64,000 nucleotides of DNA, taken from Chryseobacterium oranimense. Lineage in GTDB: Bacteria; Bacteroidota; Bacteroidia; Flavobacteriales; Weeksellaceae. Below the pieces are notes generated by a model. That model had not been told where the DNA came from and did not search any database. It worked only from the letters and a program-made list of their open reading frames with translations. The stretch is taken from contig NZ_CP104203.1 in assembly GCF_025244725.1 (NCBI RefSeq), positions 3,286,001-3,350,000 on the forward strand. Direction: 5' to 3'. This document shows, one piece after another, positions 8,835 through 17,726 of the stretch; position 1 is the first letter of the stretch; every line of letters starts with the position of its first letter. Position numbers and translations under genes: made by a program.

Positions 8835-9486
8835 CTTTTCCCTTTCTGGTATCATTAATATAGATCAGCTCAAAAACCCTATTCAATTTGAATCTTCTCT
8901 AGAACGAGATTATATTTTTCTATTAGAGCATGATCAAAATGTAAAGCACTACTTAGAGCAACCTTTAAAAATCAAATATTTTGATCATAACAAAAAACAA
9001 AGAACATATATTCCTGATTTCATTGTTGAATATTTTGATGATAGACCAACTGAACTAATAGAAATTAAATACACTAGTACACTGATAGCTAAAAAAGATG
9101 AACTAGAACAAAAATTTAAAGCAGCTAGAGAATATTGTCAAAGACATAATTTAATTTTCAAAATAACTGATGAAATTAACATTAGAGAACTGCGAGAAAC
9201 AGAATTGTATAATTACAAGTTTTTGCATAGATACAAGAATTACTTCCATAATATTAATAAGGACAAAACGGCATTTCCTATACTAAATGAAAATTTAGTA
9301 TTACTAAGGATAAAGCTCAAAGAATTGAAAAAATGTACAGTTTCAGAACTGGTTACTCAATCTGCAAGAGATTCTGATAAACAAGCTGAATTAATTTTCT
9401 TAATTTGGTATATGGTATCTAATAATTTTATTAAAACCGACTTAACTAAAAAATTAACTTTAAATTCTATAATATGTCTCGGTTAA
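8707..9486 (+). CDS. tnsA: TnsA-like transposon endonuclease
   Basis: A 259-residue restriction-endonuclease-fold protein that cuts the 5' ends of the transposon, working with TnsB. The nuclease signature is visible: Glu62 in FESSLERDY, Asp104 in YIPDF, and Glu119-x-Lys121 in LIEIKYT. These positions agree closely with Tn7 TnsA (Glu63, Asp114, Lys132). The length is also close to Tn7 TnsA. It starts 32 bp inside the left terminus, so its first 40 codons also carry the TnsB-type repeats. It overlaps tnsB by 13 bp. Presence of TnsA implies cut-and-paste rather than replicative movement. Confidence 0.9.
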   Translation: MKLQAETTKEDEKKSQHIINLRQNTTKEDANFVKRVREINAKNFSLSGIINIDQLKNPIQFESSLERDYIFLLEHDQNVKHYLEQPLKIKYFDHNKKQRTYIPDFIVEYFDDRPTELIEIKYTSTLIAKKDELEQKFKAAREYCQRHNLIFKITDEINIRELRETELYNYKFLHRYKNYFHNINKDKTAFPILNENLVLLRIKLKELKKCTVSELVTQSARDSDKQAELIFLIWYMVSNNFIKTDLTKKLTLNSIICLG

Positions 9487-11339
9487 ATTTTGCTCCTGGA
9501 GTTAAAGTTATGTATAAAGGTGATCCAGCAATGATCATAAAAATCGTTGATGTTAATCTTATTAGTCTTCAAATGTTGACATCAAATGTGATTTATACTG
9601 TTGAAAGAAAAGAGATAAATCCATTGGTTAAAGAAGAGGAAGAAAATGCTCAGCCTTTAGAGATATTAACTGATAATGAATGGAAAATCGCAAGTTTTAG
9701 GTATGATATTGTAAAAAACATTGTAGATAATAAGCTACGATCTCCACAAATAAAAGAAATAGCAAAAAGGAATAGTGTTCATTTTTCGACCGTCTATAGA
9801 TGGATCAATATTTTCAATACAAATGGATCTATCACGGCATTAGCAGGAAAGAAAAAAACGGGAGGAAAAAACAAAAGTAGGTTAAATAATGATGTTGATA
9901 AAATAATTAGTGATACCATTACTGAAGTCTATCTAACTCCCTCAAAAAAATCTATATCAAAAGTTATCCGCTCAATAAAAATGAGATGTAAGGAGTTGGA
10001 TATAATCCCTCCACATGAAAACACAGTTAGAAATAGAATAAAAAGTTTATCTGAGGAAGAAGTTTTAAAGGCCAGATATGGGCAAAAAAGTTCCAGAGAT
10101 AAATTTGAACCAATCAAAGGAAATTTTCCAGGAGCTAATTTCCCATTATCTGTAGTTCAAATAGATCATACATGTTTAGATATTATTTTAGTAGATGAAT
10201 TATATCGCAAACCATTTATGAGACCTTACTTAACTCTTGCAATTGATGTATATAGTAGAATGGTGGTTGGTTTTCATCTGTCATTTGATCCACCAGGTGA
10301 AATGGGCACTGGCCTTTGTATAGCAAACGCTATACTAAGTAAAGATCTATTGCTTGAAAAATACGGTATAAAAGGTGATTGGCCATGTTGGGGAACAATG
10401 GCAACTATTCACCTAGACAATGCAAAGGAATTTAGGGGAAGCATGCTTAAACTTGCATGCTATAACTATGGAATTAATATTGAACACAGACCAATAGCAA
10501 CACCACATTGGGGAGGAAATATTGAGCGATTATTTGGTACTATTTCTAAGGAAGTTCATAATCTATCAGGTTCAACTTTTTCTAAAGTTTCAGATAGGGA
10601 AAATTACGATTCACAAGCAAAAGCCTCCCTTACTATAAATGAGCTTGAAAAATGGTTAATCACATATATTGTCAATGTATATCACAAAAAAATACATTCT
10701 AGTATTAATATGTCACCACTTGAAAAATTTAAAAAGGGAATTTTCGGAGAAAATGGGGCAATTGGGACAGGTCTACCACCCAAGCTTATTAATGAGAGAA
10801 GAGTAAGATTAGATTTCATGCCTTTTTTTGAAAGAACCATACAGGAATACGGAGTTTTAATTGACCATATTACTTATTACAGTGATATACTTAGGAAGTA
10901 CATCCATTCAAGAGAAGATTTGACAAAATATAGTAAGAAACAAAAATTTATATTTAAGCGAGATCCTAGAGACATTAGTATAATATATTTTTATGATCCT
11001 AATGTTAATGATTATTTTGAAATCCCTTATCGTGACACCTCAAAACCACCTCTCTCAATCTGGGAATTTAATGAAGTCGTAACAAAATTATCAAAACAGA
11101 ATGTAGTAGTAAACGAAAATTCCATCTTTGAAGCATATAAAGAAATGGAAAATATCGAGCTTACTGCTATACGCGAAACTAAAAAATTAAAAAGATTTTC
11201 GCGGTTTTCTGATAAAAGAAATGAAAATGTTCACAATCCATTAAAATTAATTGAGGAAAATGATACAGAAACAATTACTAATCTAACGATTACACCATTT
11301 GAAGAAATTGACGATGACGCATTTACACGACAAAACTAA
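9474..11339 (+). CDS. tnsB: TnsB-like DDE transposase
   Basis: A 621-residue Mu/Tn7-type transposase that binds the end repeats and performs 3' strand cutting and joining. The helix-turn-helix region is near residues 75-115 (SPQIKEIAKRNSVHFSTVYRWI). The rve catalytic core has Asp231 (VVQIDHTCLD), Asp315 (IHLDNAKEF) and Glu351 (GGNIERLFG). The last two are 35 residues apart, the expected D-35-E spacing. A C-terminal Mu-type beta-barrel follows (residues about 430-500). It overlaps tnsA by 13 bp and tnsC by 26 bp, so translation is likely coupled. Confidence 0.95.
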   Translation: MSRLNFAPGVKVMYKGDPAMIIKIVDVNLISLQMLTSNVIYTVERKEINPLVKEEEENAQPLEILTDNEWKIASFRYDIVKNIVDNKLRSPQIKEIAKRNSVHFSTVYRWINIFNTNGSITALAGKKKTGGKNKSRLNNDVDKIISDTITEVYLTPSKKSISKVIRSIKMRCKELDIIPPHENTVRNRIKSLSEEEVLKARYGQKSSRDKFEPIKGNFPGANFPLSVVQIDHTCLDIILVDELYRKPFMRPYLTLAIDVYSRMVVGFHLSFDPPGEMGTGLCIANAILSKDLLLEKYGIKGDWPCWGTMATIHLDNAKEFRGSMLKLACYNYGINIEHRPIATPHWGGNIERLFGTISKEVHNLSGSTFSKVSDRENYDSQAKASLTINELEKWLITYIVNVYHKKIHSSINMSPLEKFKKGIFGENGAIGTGLPPKLINERRVRLDFMPFFERTIQEYGVLIDHITYYSDILRKYIHSREDLTKYSKKQKFIFKRDPRDISIIYFYDPNVNDYFEIPYRDTSKPPLSIWEFNEVVTKLSKQNVVVNENSIFEAYKEMENIELTAIRETKKLKRFSRFSDKRNENVHNPLKLIEENDTETITNLTITPFEEIDDDAFTRQN

Positions 11340-12198
11340 AGAGCTAGTCAATACATTGACTGATGAAGAACGTATACAATCCGTTAAAAAGGCAAAATGG
11401 GTAGGTTATACCCATGCAAAAAAAATTCATCAAAAACTCGAAGATTTAAGGGATTACCCTACCAATTTAAGAATGCCCAATCTATTATTAATTGGAGACT
11501 CCAACAATGGTAAAACGGCTCTACTTAATAAATTCACTATCACCAACCCATCATTCATTATAGAGGAAACCCAAGAACTTATATTACCTGCTTTGATGGT
11601 TCAAGCTCCACCGGAACCAGACGAAAAGAGATTCTATAATATCATACTTGAAAACTTGTATGCACCATATAAATCAAGCGAAAAAATAGAAATGCGCCAA
11701 CAAAGAACTATTCATTTATTAAAGAAATTGAAAGTTAAAATTTTAATTATTGATGAAATACACCATTTACTAGCTGGTACAATTTCAAAACAAAGATTGT
11801 TTTTGAATGTTCTTAAATATATTTCCAATGAATTACAGATATCTTTAGTATGTTCAGGAACTCGAGAAGCATTCAACGCAATTCAAACTGACCCACAATT
11901 AGCTAATAGATTTGAACCAAAAGTCCTTCCTAAATGGAATAATGATGAAGAATATTTAAGGCTACTGGCGAGTTTTGAAAGAATACTTCCTCTTAAGAAT
12001 CCATCACATTTAATTGAAAACTCATTATGTAGTTTAATCCTGTCAAAAAGCGAAGGTTTATTGGGTGAAATATCCAAAATTTTAGAACTTTCTACAATCC
12101 TGGCTATTGAGACTGGAATTGAAAAAATAAATAAAAACATAGTCGGAAACATCGACTACACTCCCCCTAGTGAAAGAAAAAAAATGATATTCAGATGA
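11314..12198 (+). CDS. tnsC: TnsC/TniB-like AAA+ ATPase
   Basis: The ATP-dependent matchmaker that links target-bound TniQ to the TnsAB transposase. The 294 residues show Walker A GDSNNGKT (in LLIGDSNNGKTALLNKF), Walker B ILIIDEIHHLL and a sensor region SLVCSGTREAF, as in the compact TniB family. A longer frame from 11299 would need a TTG start; the ATG at 11314 is preferred and gives MTHLHDKTKELVNTL. It overlaps tnsB by 26 bp and tniQ by 4 bp (ATGA), consistent with one operon. Confidence 0.93.
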   Translation: MTHLHDKTKELVNTLTDEERIQSVKKAKWVGYTHAKKIHQKLEDLRDYPTNLRMPNLLLIGDSNNGKTALLNKFTITNPSFIIEETQELILPALMVQAPPEPDEKRFYNIILENLYAPYKSSEKIEMRQQRTIHLLKKLKVKILIIDEIHHLLAGTISKQRLFLNVLKYISNELQISLVCSGTREAFNAIQTDPQLANRFEPKVLPKWNNDEEYLRLLASFERILPLKNPSHLIENSLCSLILSKSEGLLGEISKILELSTILAIETGIEKINKNIVGNIDYTPPSERKKMIFR

Positions 12199-13178
12199 AT
12201 TTTTTAATTATTAATTCTAAAATATTACCCGGTTATATTCCTCCTGAAAAAGATGAATTACTGTCTAGTTGGATTTTTAGATTATCTCAGGCTCATAAAA
12301 TAAAACCATTTTCATTTACAAAATTTTATTTTAAAGAAACAGCATTTTGGAATAGAGACGTAGACAAATTTATTTATGGAACAGTAATTGACCAACTCAC
12401 TAACATAACTCCTCTCTCGAAAAATGACATTTTAAATTTACACCTTATTTCGTATAAAGATATTATTTTCAACACCCCTTTAGTAGCATCATATACCCCT
12501 GGAATTACTAATCTTGGAATATATCATAGAAAAAGAAAAAACAATGGATTATTAGCTTGTCCAAAATGCTTAATAAAAAATCACTATTATAAAAAAAGCT
12601 GGCGTTTACTCACATCCTTAATTTGTACAGAGTGCAAGTGTAATCTCATTGATCATTGCCCCAACTGTAATTCTCCAATTATATTTCAAAGACTTGATAT
12701 AGGAGATAAAAGTAACCATAAAAATATTCCTATTTACTTATGCTGGCTTTGTAATTTTGATTTAAGAAAAGAGTTTGAAATAATTACGGATGACTCTTTG
12801 ATTTACAAATATCAAAAGTATATAAATGAGTGTATAGTTAATGGATATAGTATGCAAACGCAATACTCATTTTTATACATTCAAGTATTACTAAATATTT
12901 TAGGAAAATCAAAAACTAATTCATCCACCTGGACAAGAGTTAAAAATGCTTTTATGATAGAGTTTAATTTAACTGATGAAGATTTTTTTTGCAAAAGTCC
13001 AGATACATCAATTCAATTTCGCAGAAAGATAATACCACTAATCTATTTTTTATTAGATGACATACCTGAAAGATTCGCTCCTTTCTGCAAAAAGTACTCT
13101 TTAAGATACTCCGATTTTGCCAAAGATCACGAGCATCTTCCCTTTTGGTTTTATAGAATTTTTAGAGAATGTTATTAA
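12195..13178 (+). CDS. tniQ: TniQ/TnsD-family target-selection protein
   Basis: A 327-residue protein with the TniQ N-terminal pattern (PPEKDELLSSWIFRLSQAHKIKP) and a treble-clef zinc region: CPKC near residue 117, CTEC near 139, CPNC near 149 and CWLC near 177. TniQ proteins choose the target: TnsD-type members bind one chromosomal attachment site by sequence. It is shorter than Tn7 TnsD (about 500 residues). Because the element lies in yifB/comM, a site also used by Tn7 relatives in Acinetobacter, I infer this TniQ recognises yifB. Its 3' end overlaps the convergent gene below by 17 bp. Confidence 0.9.
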   Translation: MNFLIINSKILPGYIPPEKDELLSSWIFRLSQAHKIKPFSFTKFYFKETAFWNRDVDKFIYGTVIDQLTNITPLSKNDILNLHLISYKDIIFNTPLVASYTPGITNLGIYHRKRKNNGLLACPKCLIKNHYYKKSWRLLTSLICTECKCNLIDHCPNCNSPIIFQRLDIGDKSNHKNIPIYLCWLCNFDLRKEFEIITDDSLIYKYQKYINECIVNGYSMQTQYSFLYIQVLLNILGKSKTNSSTWTRVKNAFMIEFNLTDEDFFCKSPDTSIQFRRKIIPLIYFLLDDIPERFAPFCKKYSLRYSDFAKDHEHLPFWFYRIFRECY

Positions 13179-14898
13179 TTATCCTAGTTTCGTAAAGTTT
13201 CTTCGCTGTCCTGGAAGCTGCTTTTGTAATTAATTCTTCCTTATTAGTAATATTTCCATCATCCTTTCTTGGGCGGTCATGTTTAGCTCCAAGTTGAATT
13301 ACTATTCCCTTAGCTATGTAATCCCTTGAATATTGATTTTTAATATATGACCACAATATTTTTGATGTTCCTTTAATTTCATTTTCATAATCATTAAATT
13401 CAGAGCCTAATAAAAATAAATTCTCCGCAGGTATTCTGAGAAATAACTCCTTATTAAAAACACCAATAATTCCATTTCCAAATTCGACGAAGTATACATA
13501 TTTGTTTTGATGACCAATTTCAACAAATTGGATTGGCAAAGGTATTTCACTTTTCGAAAATTCTCTTACGTTAAAATTAGGTAGTCCATCGAAATAATTC
13601 TCTCTAAGAATCTTAATTACTTCCCTAAAATATTCAAAATTACCAATAGTAATAATTAAATTTTTAACATTTTCCCTTACTGTATCAGCAAATTCTAATA
13701 AATTTTCAACTTCTCTGGTTACATCATTATTTTCATTATCTTTATTTTGATAGGCTACATTATAAGCTTCTTTTTGTTTTTCTCTTTTTATAATAGTTAC
13801 AGGAATATAAAAGGGATTTCGTAATTTTTCATTTATAACCTCTCCCGCAGGACTATTATTTGCTGTATCTTTTGTTAAGCTTAATGATAACCCTTCTGTT
13901 TCTGGAATAGAAGGGCGCATAACATCTATTGGGTCATGATTCTTTCTATCCTTAGTAGAATTTTTAGCATTAAAGGGAAATAATCTTATTTCATCCACAG
14001 TATATGGTTGTTTATCCAGAAATATAAAATTTGTAATCCTATAAGCTAATAAGTAGTCAACTCTTTTACCCTCAGAGTCTAAAGTGTACATTTCCTTACC
14101 AGTTGCACCAAGGTTATAATTTTTAAACTCCCAAGAAATATTCAGATACGTGGTTCCTTCATTTTTTAAACGGTTAAAAAAAGATTCGTGTATATGAGAA
14201 TAAATACTCTGTAGAAATTTTGTTCCTTTTTCATCTTTAATAAAGAAAAAAGGTGCTAATATAATAGCTTCTTGCTTTGTTAATTTAGAAGCGTCGTAAT
14301 GGAGCTCTCCTATTTTTTTTCCTATATCATGATCTAATCCAGAATAAGTTTTTATATTATCTAATTTAAATCCAGATAATAGCTCTCCCGAAAAAGCTTT
14401 ATTTATTAATTTATCATTGTAAAAAAATAAATATTGTAGAATAGTATAAGGCGAAATAAGAATGCATCTATTTTTTTTAAATTTATTTTTACCAAATACT
14501 TTTAGATATTTAAAACTATTATCAATTATTTGGCTAGAATTCTTAATAAAATATTCATTTCCAATCAATGGAAATTTATTCTGAGTCATATAATAAGAGT
14601 CAGGCATAGTAAAATTATAACTATTATCATGAGATATGGGAAGTAACTTCTCTTCTTTAGCATCATATAATGATCCTATCCCATATTCCGATAAGAATGA
14701 GACAGGAACAGTTTTGATCACCCAATTATTATAATCAATATTGTTATACCAGGATTCATCAGGCATTATTTTATTATAAAAATAAAAATCAACTTTTCTC
14801 TGTTTATCATATTTTACTTTACCAATCCAGAATAAATACCAATATCTCCCTCTCCCTTCAGGAAAATCAATGATATGCTTTTTCTTTGCCATTTGCAT
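13162..14898 (-). CDS. Transposon protein of unknown function, possible TnsE-like
   Basis: About 578 residues, no signal peptide or membrane segment. It lies directly after tniQ, convergent and overlapping it by 17 bp, exactly where Tn7 carries tnsE (538 residues). By-eye comparison with remembered Tn7 TnsE suggests the same order of blocks: an aromatic N-terminus, a helical stretch near 155-190 (SPYTILQYLFFYNDKLINKA), a second near 215-250 (APFFFIKDEKGTKFLQSIYSH), a low-complexity polar linker near 330-390, and a C-terminal alpha/beta domain ending near KHDRPRKDDG. This is weak remote similarity, not a firm family match. TnsE directs insertion to replicating DNA and plasmids. A TTG at 14901 is rejected in favour of the ATG at 14898 or 14892. 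Confidence 0.45.
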   Translation of the reverse strand: MQMAKKKHIIDFPEGRGRYWYLFWIGKVKYDKQRKVDFYFYNKIMPDESWYNNIDYNNWVIKTVPVSFLSEYGIGSLYDAKEEKLLPISHDNSYNFTMPDSYYMTQNKFPLIGNEYFIKNSSQIIDNSFKYLKVFGKNKFKKNRCILISPYTILQYLFFYNDKLINKAFSGELLSGFKLDNIKTYSGLDHDIGKKIGELHYDASKLTKQEAIILAPFFFIKDEKGTKFLQSIYSHIHESFFNRLKNEGTTYLNISWEFKNYNLGATGKEMYTLDSEGKRVDYLLAYRITNFIFLDKQPYTVDEIRLFPFNAKNSTKDRKNHDPIDVMRPSIPETEGLSLSLTKDTANNSPAGEVINEKLRNPFYIPVTIIKREKQKEAYNVAYQNKDNENNDVTREVENLLEFADTVRENVKNLIITIGNFEYFREVIKILRENYFDGLPNFNVREFSKSEIPLPIQFVEIGHQNKYVYFVEFGNGIIGVFNKELFLRIPAENLFLLGSEFNDYENEIKGTSKILWSYIKNQYSRDYIAKGIVIQLGAKHDRPRKDDGNITNKEELITKAASRTAKKLYETRIINNIL

Positions 14899-14971
14899 CA
14901 ACTTTTGTGGTTAATTTATCACTTTTTTTGGATTTATTAAACATCATTGGTCATTTGCTGTGGATTTATAA

Positions 14972-14979
14972 TAAATTTG
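14972..14979 (+). promoter_or_regulatory. Probable -7 box of the cargo operon
   Basis: TAAATTTG matches the Bacteroidota -7 consensus TAnnTTTG and lies 20 bp before the ATG at 14999. Candidate TTG elements occur 15 and 22 bp upstream, so the -33 assignment is uncertain. The 100-bp region also serves the divergent gene ending at 13162. Confidence 0.45.
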
Positions 14980-14998
14980 CTTTGATATAAAGTATATT

Positions 14999-15523
14999 AT
15001 GAAAATGAACACGGCAGACACTATTGCTTTTTTTGCGTTGCTAATCGCTATCTTAGCTTTATTTTTTTCTTTCTTTGTCTACTTAAAAGATAGAAGAAGA
15101 AGTAATCAAGATCAATTATTTCAAGAAAAACTCTCCTCTTATAAAGAGCTCTTAAACTTAGCAAAGACAGCTTATTCAAAATTTTTTGATATTGTTGATT
15201 ATATTCAATCTTTTAGAAGTGATGAAGATCAATGGGAAAAAAAATATATTAAAGTATCAGGACCTTATTATGGACTAGCATATGAATTTAATTATGCATT
15301 GTCAAAAAACTCATTCATTATTCCTGAAGAGGTTTTAGTTGAACTTACTAAATTAGATGATGCTTTAATTCATTTTGTTACTGCCGGGCATCACCAAAAT
15401 TCAGAGATCTCCATTACATCATATGATAAATTGGAAAAGCAAATTGAAAAAGTTGAGAGCTTGATTAAAAAAGATTTAAATATTGAGAACTTAAGCTTCG
15501 GATTAAATAAAAGACTAAAATAA
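14999..15523 (+). CDS. Small single-span membrane protein (transposon cargo)
   Basis: A 174-residue protein not assigned to a family. Residues 8-28 (IAFFALLIAILALFFSFFVYL) form one membrane span followed by a positive patch KDRRR, predicting a cytoplasmic helical tail with charged, partly coiled-coil segments. It is followed after 3 bp by the PIN-like gene, so the two are very probably one operon. Small membrane anchors paired with a nuclease are a recurring layout in defence modules, but function here is inference. Confidence 0.7.
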   Translation: MKMNTADTIAFFALLIAILALFFSFFVYLKDRRRSNQDQLFQEKLSSYKELLNLAKTAYSKFFDIVDYIQSFRSDEDQWEKKYIKVSGPYYGLAYEFNYALSKNSFIIPEEVLVELTKLDDALIHFVTAGHHQNSEISITSYDKLEKQIEKVESLIKKDLNIENLSFGLNKRLK

Positions 15524-15526
15524 ATT

Positions 15527-16813
15527 ATGAATAAAAAATTAATGACCAGAAAAAGCTTTGAGAAATACGAGTTAAGTAAAAATGCAGAAAAAGAACTTTG
15601 GAAAGATGCATTAGTAATTTTTGATACTTCTTCCTTAATTGATTTTTATTATTACCCTAAGGAAACTCGGCAAGAAATTTTCGACAAAATATTTCCTAAA
15701 CTAATAGGCAGATTATGGATACCTTACCATGTTCAGTTTGAATATTTAAAAAACCGATCTAGTGTTATTGAAAAACCGATAACTGAAAATTATAATCCAA
15801 TAAAAAATGAAAAGCTAAAAGAATTAATTGCTGCTAAATCTAAAATTATAATGCTTTCTGATCAAATAAGAAAAGATACTTTGAAACCAGAGAAGCACCC
15901 CTACCTTCCACAAGATAAAATTGACAGCTTTATTTCTTTTACAAAAGAACTTGATAAGGAAGTTATTCAGTTTGAAAAAAATTTGAAAGAAGATATTCAA
16001 AAGCAAGAAGAAGAAATTAAATCATTGAATGAAAATGATACAATATTAAAAGCGCTTGAAAATTATCTTGAAGTTGGAACCGAATTAACATTTACTGAAA
16101 TAATGAGTATCGTTACAGAAGGCAAGCTAAGATATGAATTTGAAATTCCTCCGGGATATATGGATAGAAACGATAAAGAAGGCACTCAGATATTCGGAGA
16201 TTTAATAATTTGGAAAGAAATTCTATCTTATTCAAAACAACAAAAGAAAAATGTAATTTTTGTTTGTAATGATTTAAAAATTGATTGGTGCATTAAAGAC
16301 TCTAGAAGTAGGGTTGAAAAACCACGTATTGAACTTATTAAAGAATTTTATGATAATAATGGCAAACGTTTTTGGATGTATAATCAGTCACAATTTACCT
16401 ATAAGGCTAAAGAATATCTCGAAATTGAAATTTCAGATGCAAAAATAGAAGAAATATCCAACGTGATTAAAAATCGTAATACTGATAGTCTTATATATTC
16501 ATGCAGTAGTTGTAATAAAAGAAATGAGATTACACTTTATGATTTAGGGTTGACATTTGACTACGTAGGAAGAATGGAATATGATGGAGGTCCATCCTAT
16601 CAATATGTCTCATCATTATATAATCAATGTTTTCATTGTAATAATTTTGCTAAGATTACTTTATATATATATGAGTCATCTGACAGAATACCTTTCCATA
16701 ATGAAATTAGTATTGAGGGAGGGGAGCTAATTAAAAGCCCTGAACTTTTAGATTATTTTTTGGATAGTTATTATGGTGATGAGCCTGATGAAGATTTGTT
16801 TCGAGATAGATAA
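15527..16813 (+). CDS. PIN-like nuclease domain protein with C-terminal Cys4 motif (transposon cargo)
   Basis: A 428-residue protein. The N-terminal third looks like the PIN-like (PIN_8/DUF4935) fold: VIFDTSSLIDFYY, then PYHVQFEYLKNR, then after a charged helical insert FGDLIIWKEIL and VIFVCNDLKIDWC, giving the four acidic positions of a metal-dependent RNase. The middle (residues 115-170) is rich in Lys/Glu. The C-terminal region carries CSSC (near 326) and CFHC (near 368), a probable zinc ribbon. It follows the membrane gene by 3 bp. I infer an RNase-type defence or toxin module; no immunity gene is evident. Confidence 0.7.
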   Translation: MNKKLMTRKSFEKYELSKNAEKELWKDALVIFDTSSLIDFYYYPKETRQEIFDKIFPKLIGRLWIPYHVQFEYLKNRSSVIEKPITENYNPIKNEKLKELIAAKSKIIMLSDQIRKDTLKPEKHPYLPQDKIDSFISFTKELDKEVIQFEKNLKEDIQKQEEEIKSLNENDTILKALENYLEVGTELTFTEIMSIVTEGKLRYEFEIPPGYMDRNDKEGTQIFGDLIIWKEILSYSKQQKKNVIFVCNDLKIDWCIKDSRSRVEKPRIELIKEFYDNNGKRFWMYNQSQFTYKAKEYLEIEISDAKIEEISNVIKNRNTDSLIYSCSSCNKRNEITLYDLGLTFDYVGRMEYDGGPSYQYVSSLYNQCFHCNNFAKITLYIYESSDRIPFHNEISIEGGELIKSPELLDYFLDSYYGDEPDEDLFRDR

Positions 16814-17141
16814 TATTTAGAAATGTCTTTTACAATGTTAATTATCTGACCCGTATCTACATAATATTTTTACACCAATGTAATGAATGATGTGAATTAG
16901 TTTTCTGACTACTCTAGAAAGATAAAATTCTGAAAAAACATATTAAATCGCTATCCTTTGTTTTTGAATAATAAATATTACTACTAAAAAGATTTTCTTA
17001 GACTTATTTAAAACGAAAATAGTATTAAAAAAGGTTTATTTACAAAACTATTAAATGAGACGAAAAATAATACTATTTTTATTTTCAGAAAACAAGCTTT
17101 TATCTTGTCTCGTAAAACGATCGTTTTTAAAACCAAAAATT
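16814..17141. other. A/T-rich intergenic region with inverted repeats, candidate res site
   Basis: A 328-bp gap before the resolvase. It has a perfect 12-bp inverted repeat, AAAATAGTATTA (17016-17027) and TAATACTATTTT (17068-17079), and a palindrome AAAACGATCGTTTT (about 17114-17127), all within 125 bp of the resolvase start. Serine resolvases usually act at such a res region next to their own gene. An in-frame upstream extension of the resolvase frame through this region is judged non-coding. Confidence 0.45.
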
Positions 17142-17708
17142 ATGACTGTAGGTTATGCTCGAGTTTCGACTTCGGAACAAAACTTATCGACTCAGGTAGA
17201 ATTACTAAAAGAAAATGGATGTGAAAAAATTTTTACAGATATAGCGAGTGGTGTTCGCGAAGATCGAGCAGGCTTAATTGAAATGCTCTCTTATTTACGG
17301 AAAGGAGATGTGATTCTCGTTTATAAAACAGATCGTATTTTCCGCTCCTTAAAAAATATGATTGACTTAATAGAGAAATTCAACGAGAAAGGCGTGCTTT
17401 TTAAAAGCATAGCGGAGCCAGCATTCGATACAACTTCTGCTAATGGAAAGTTTATAATTCAGATTTTTGGAGCTGTTGCCGAGTTCGAAAGGAATTTAGT
17501 CAGTGAGCGTACAAAGTTTGGATTAGAAGGAGCCCGCAAGAGAAAACAGCTTTTGGGAAGACCTAAAGGTTCAAGTCAGGCAAATTTAGAAAAATATCAA
17601 TATGCAAAACACCTATATGACAATAAAAACATTTCTATTGATAAAGCTTGCAAGCAGTCAGGTATAAGCAAAGCAACATTTTATAGAATTGAAAAAATAA
17701 AACTCTAA
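17142..17708 (+). CDS. Serine recombinase of the resolvase/invertase family
   Basis: A 188-residue site-specific recombinase. The N-terminal catalytic domain has GYARVSTSEQNLSTQ with the nucleophile Ser, then RAGLIEMLSYLRKGDVILVYKTDRIFRS and EFERNLVSERTKFGLEGARKR. The C-terminal helix-turn-helix (SIDKACKQSGISKATFYRI) binds the site. The open frame extends upstream to 17055, but the ATG at 17142 gives the standard family start MTVGYARVS. It may resolve cointegrates or transposon dimers. Tn7 relatives with TnsA do not need a resolvase, so it may have come with cargo. It precedes the SIR2 gene by 18 bp. Confidence 0.92.
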   Translation: MTVGYARVSTSEQNLSTQVELLKENGCEKIFTDIASGVREDRAGLIEMLSYLRKGDVILVYKTDRIFRSLKNMIDLIEKFNEKGVLFKSIAEPAFDTTSANGKFIIQIFGAVAEFERNLVSERTKFGLEGARKRKQLLGRPKGSSQANLEKYQYAKHLYDNKNISIDKACKQSGISKATFYRIEKIKL

Positions 17709-17726
17709 TAACCAAATTAACAGATA

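Noticed and set aside
17055..17141. N-terminal extension of the resolvase
   Set aside because: It adds residues foreign to the family and covers the inverted repeats; MTVGYARVS is the normal start.
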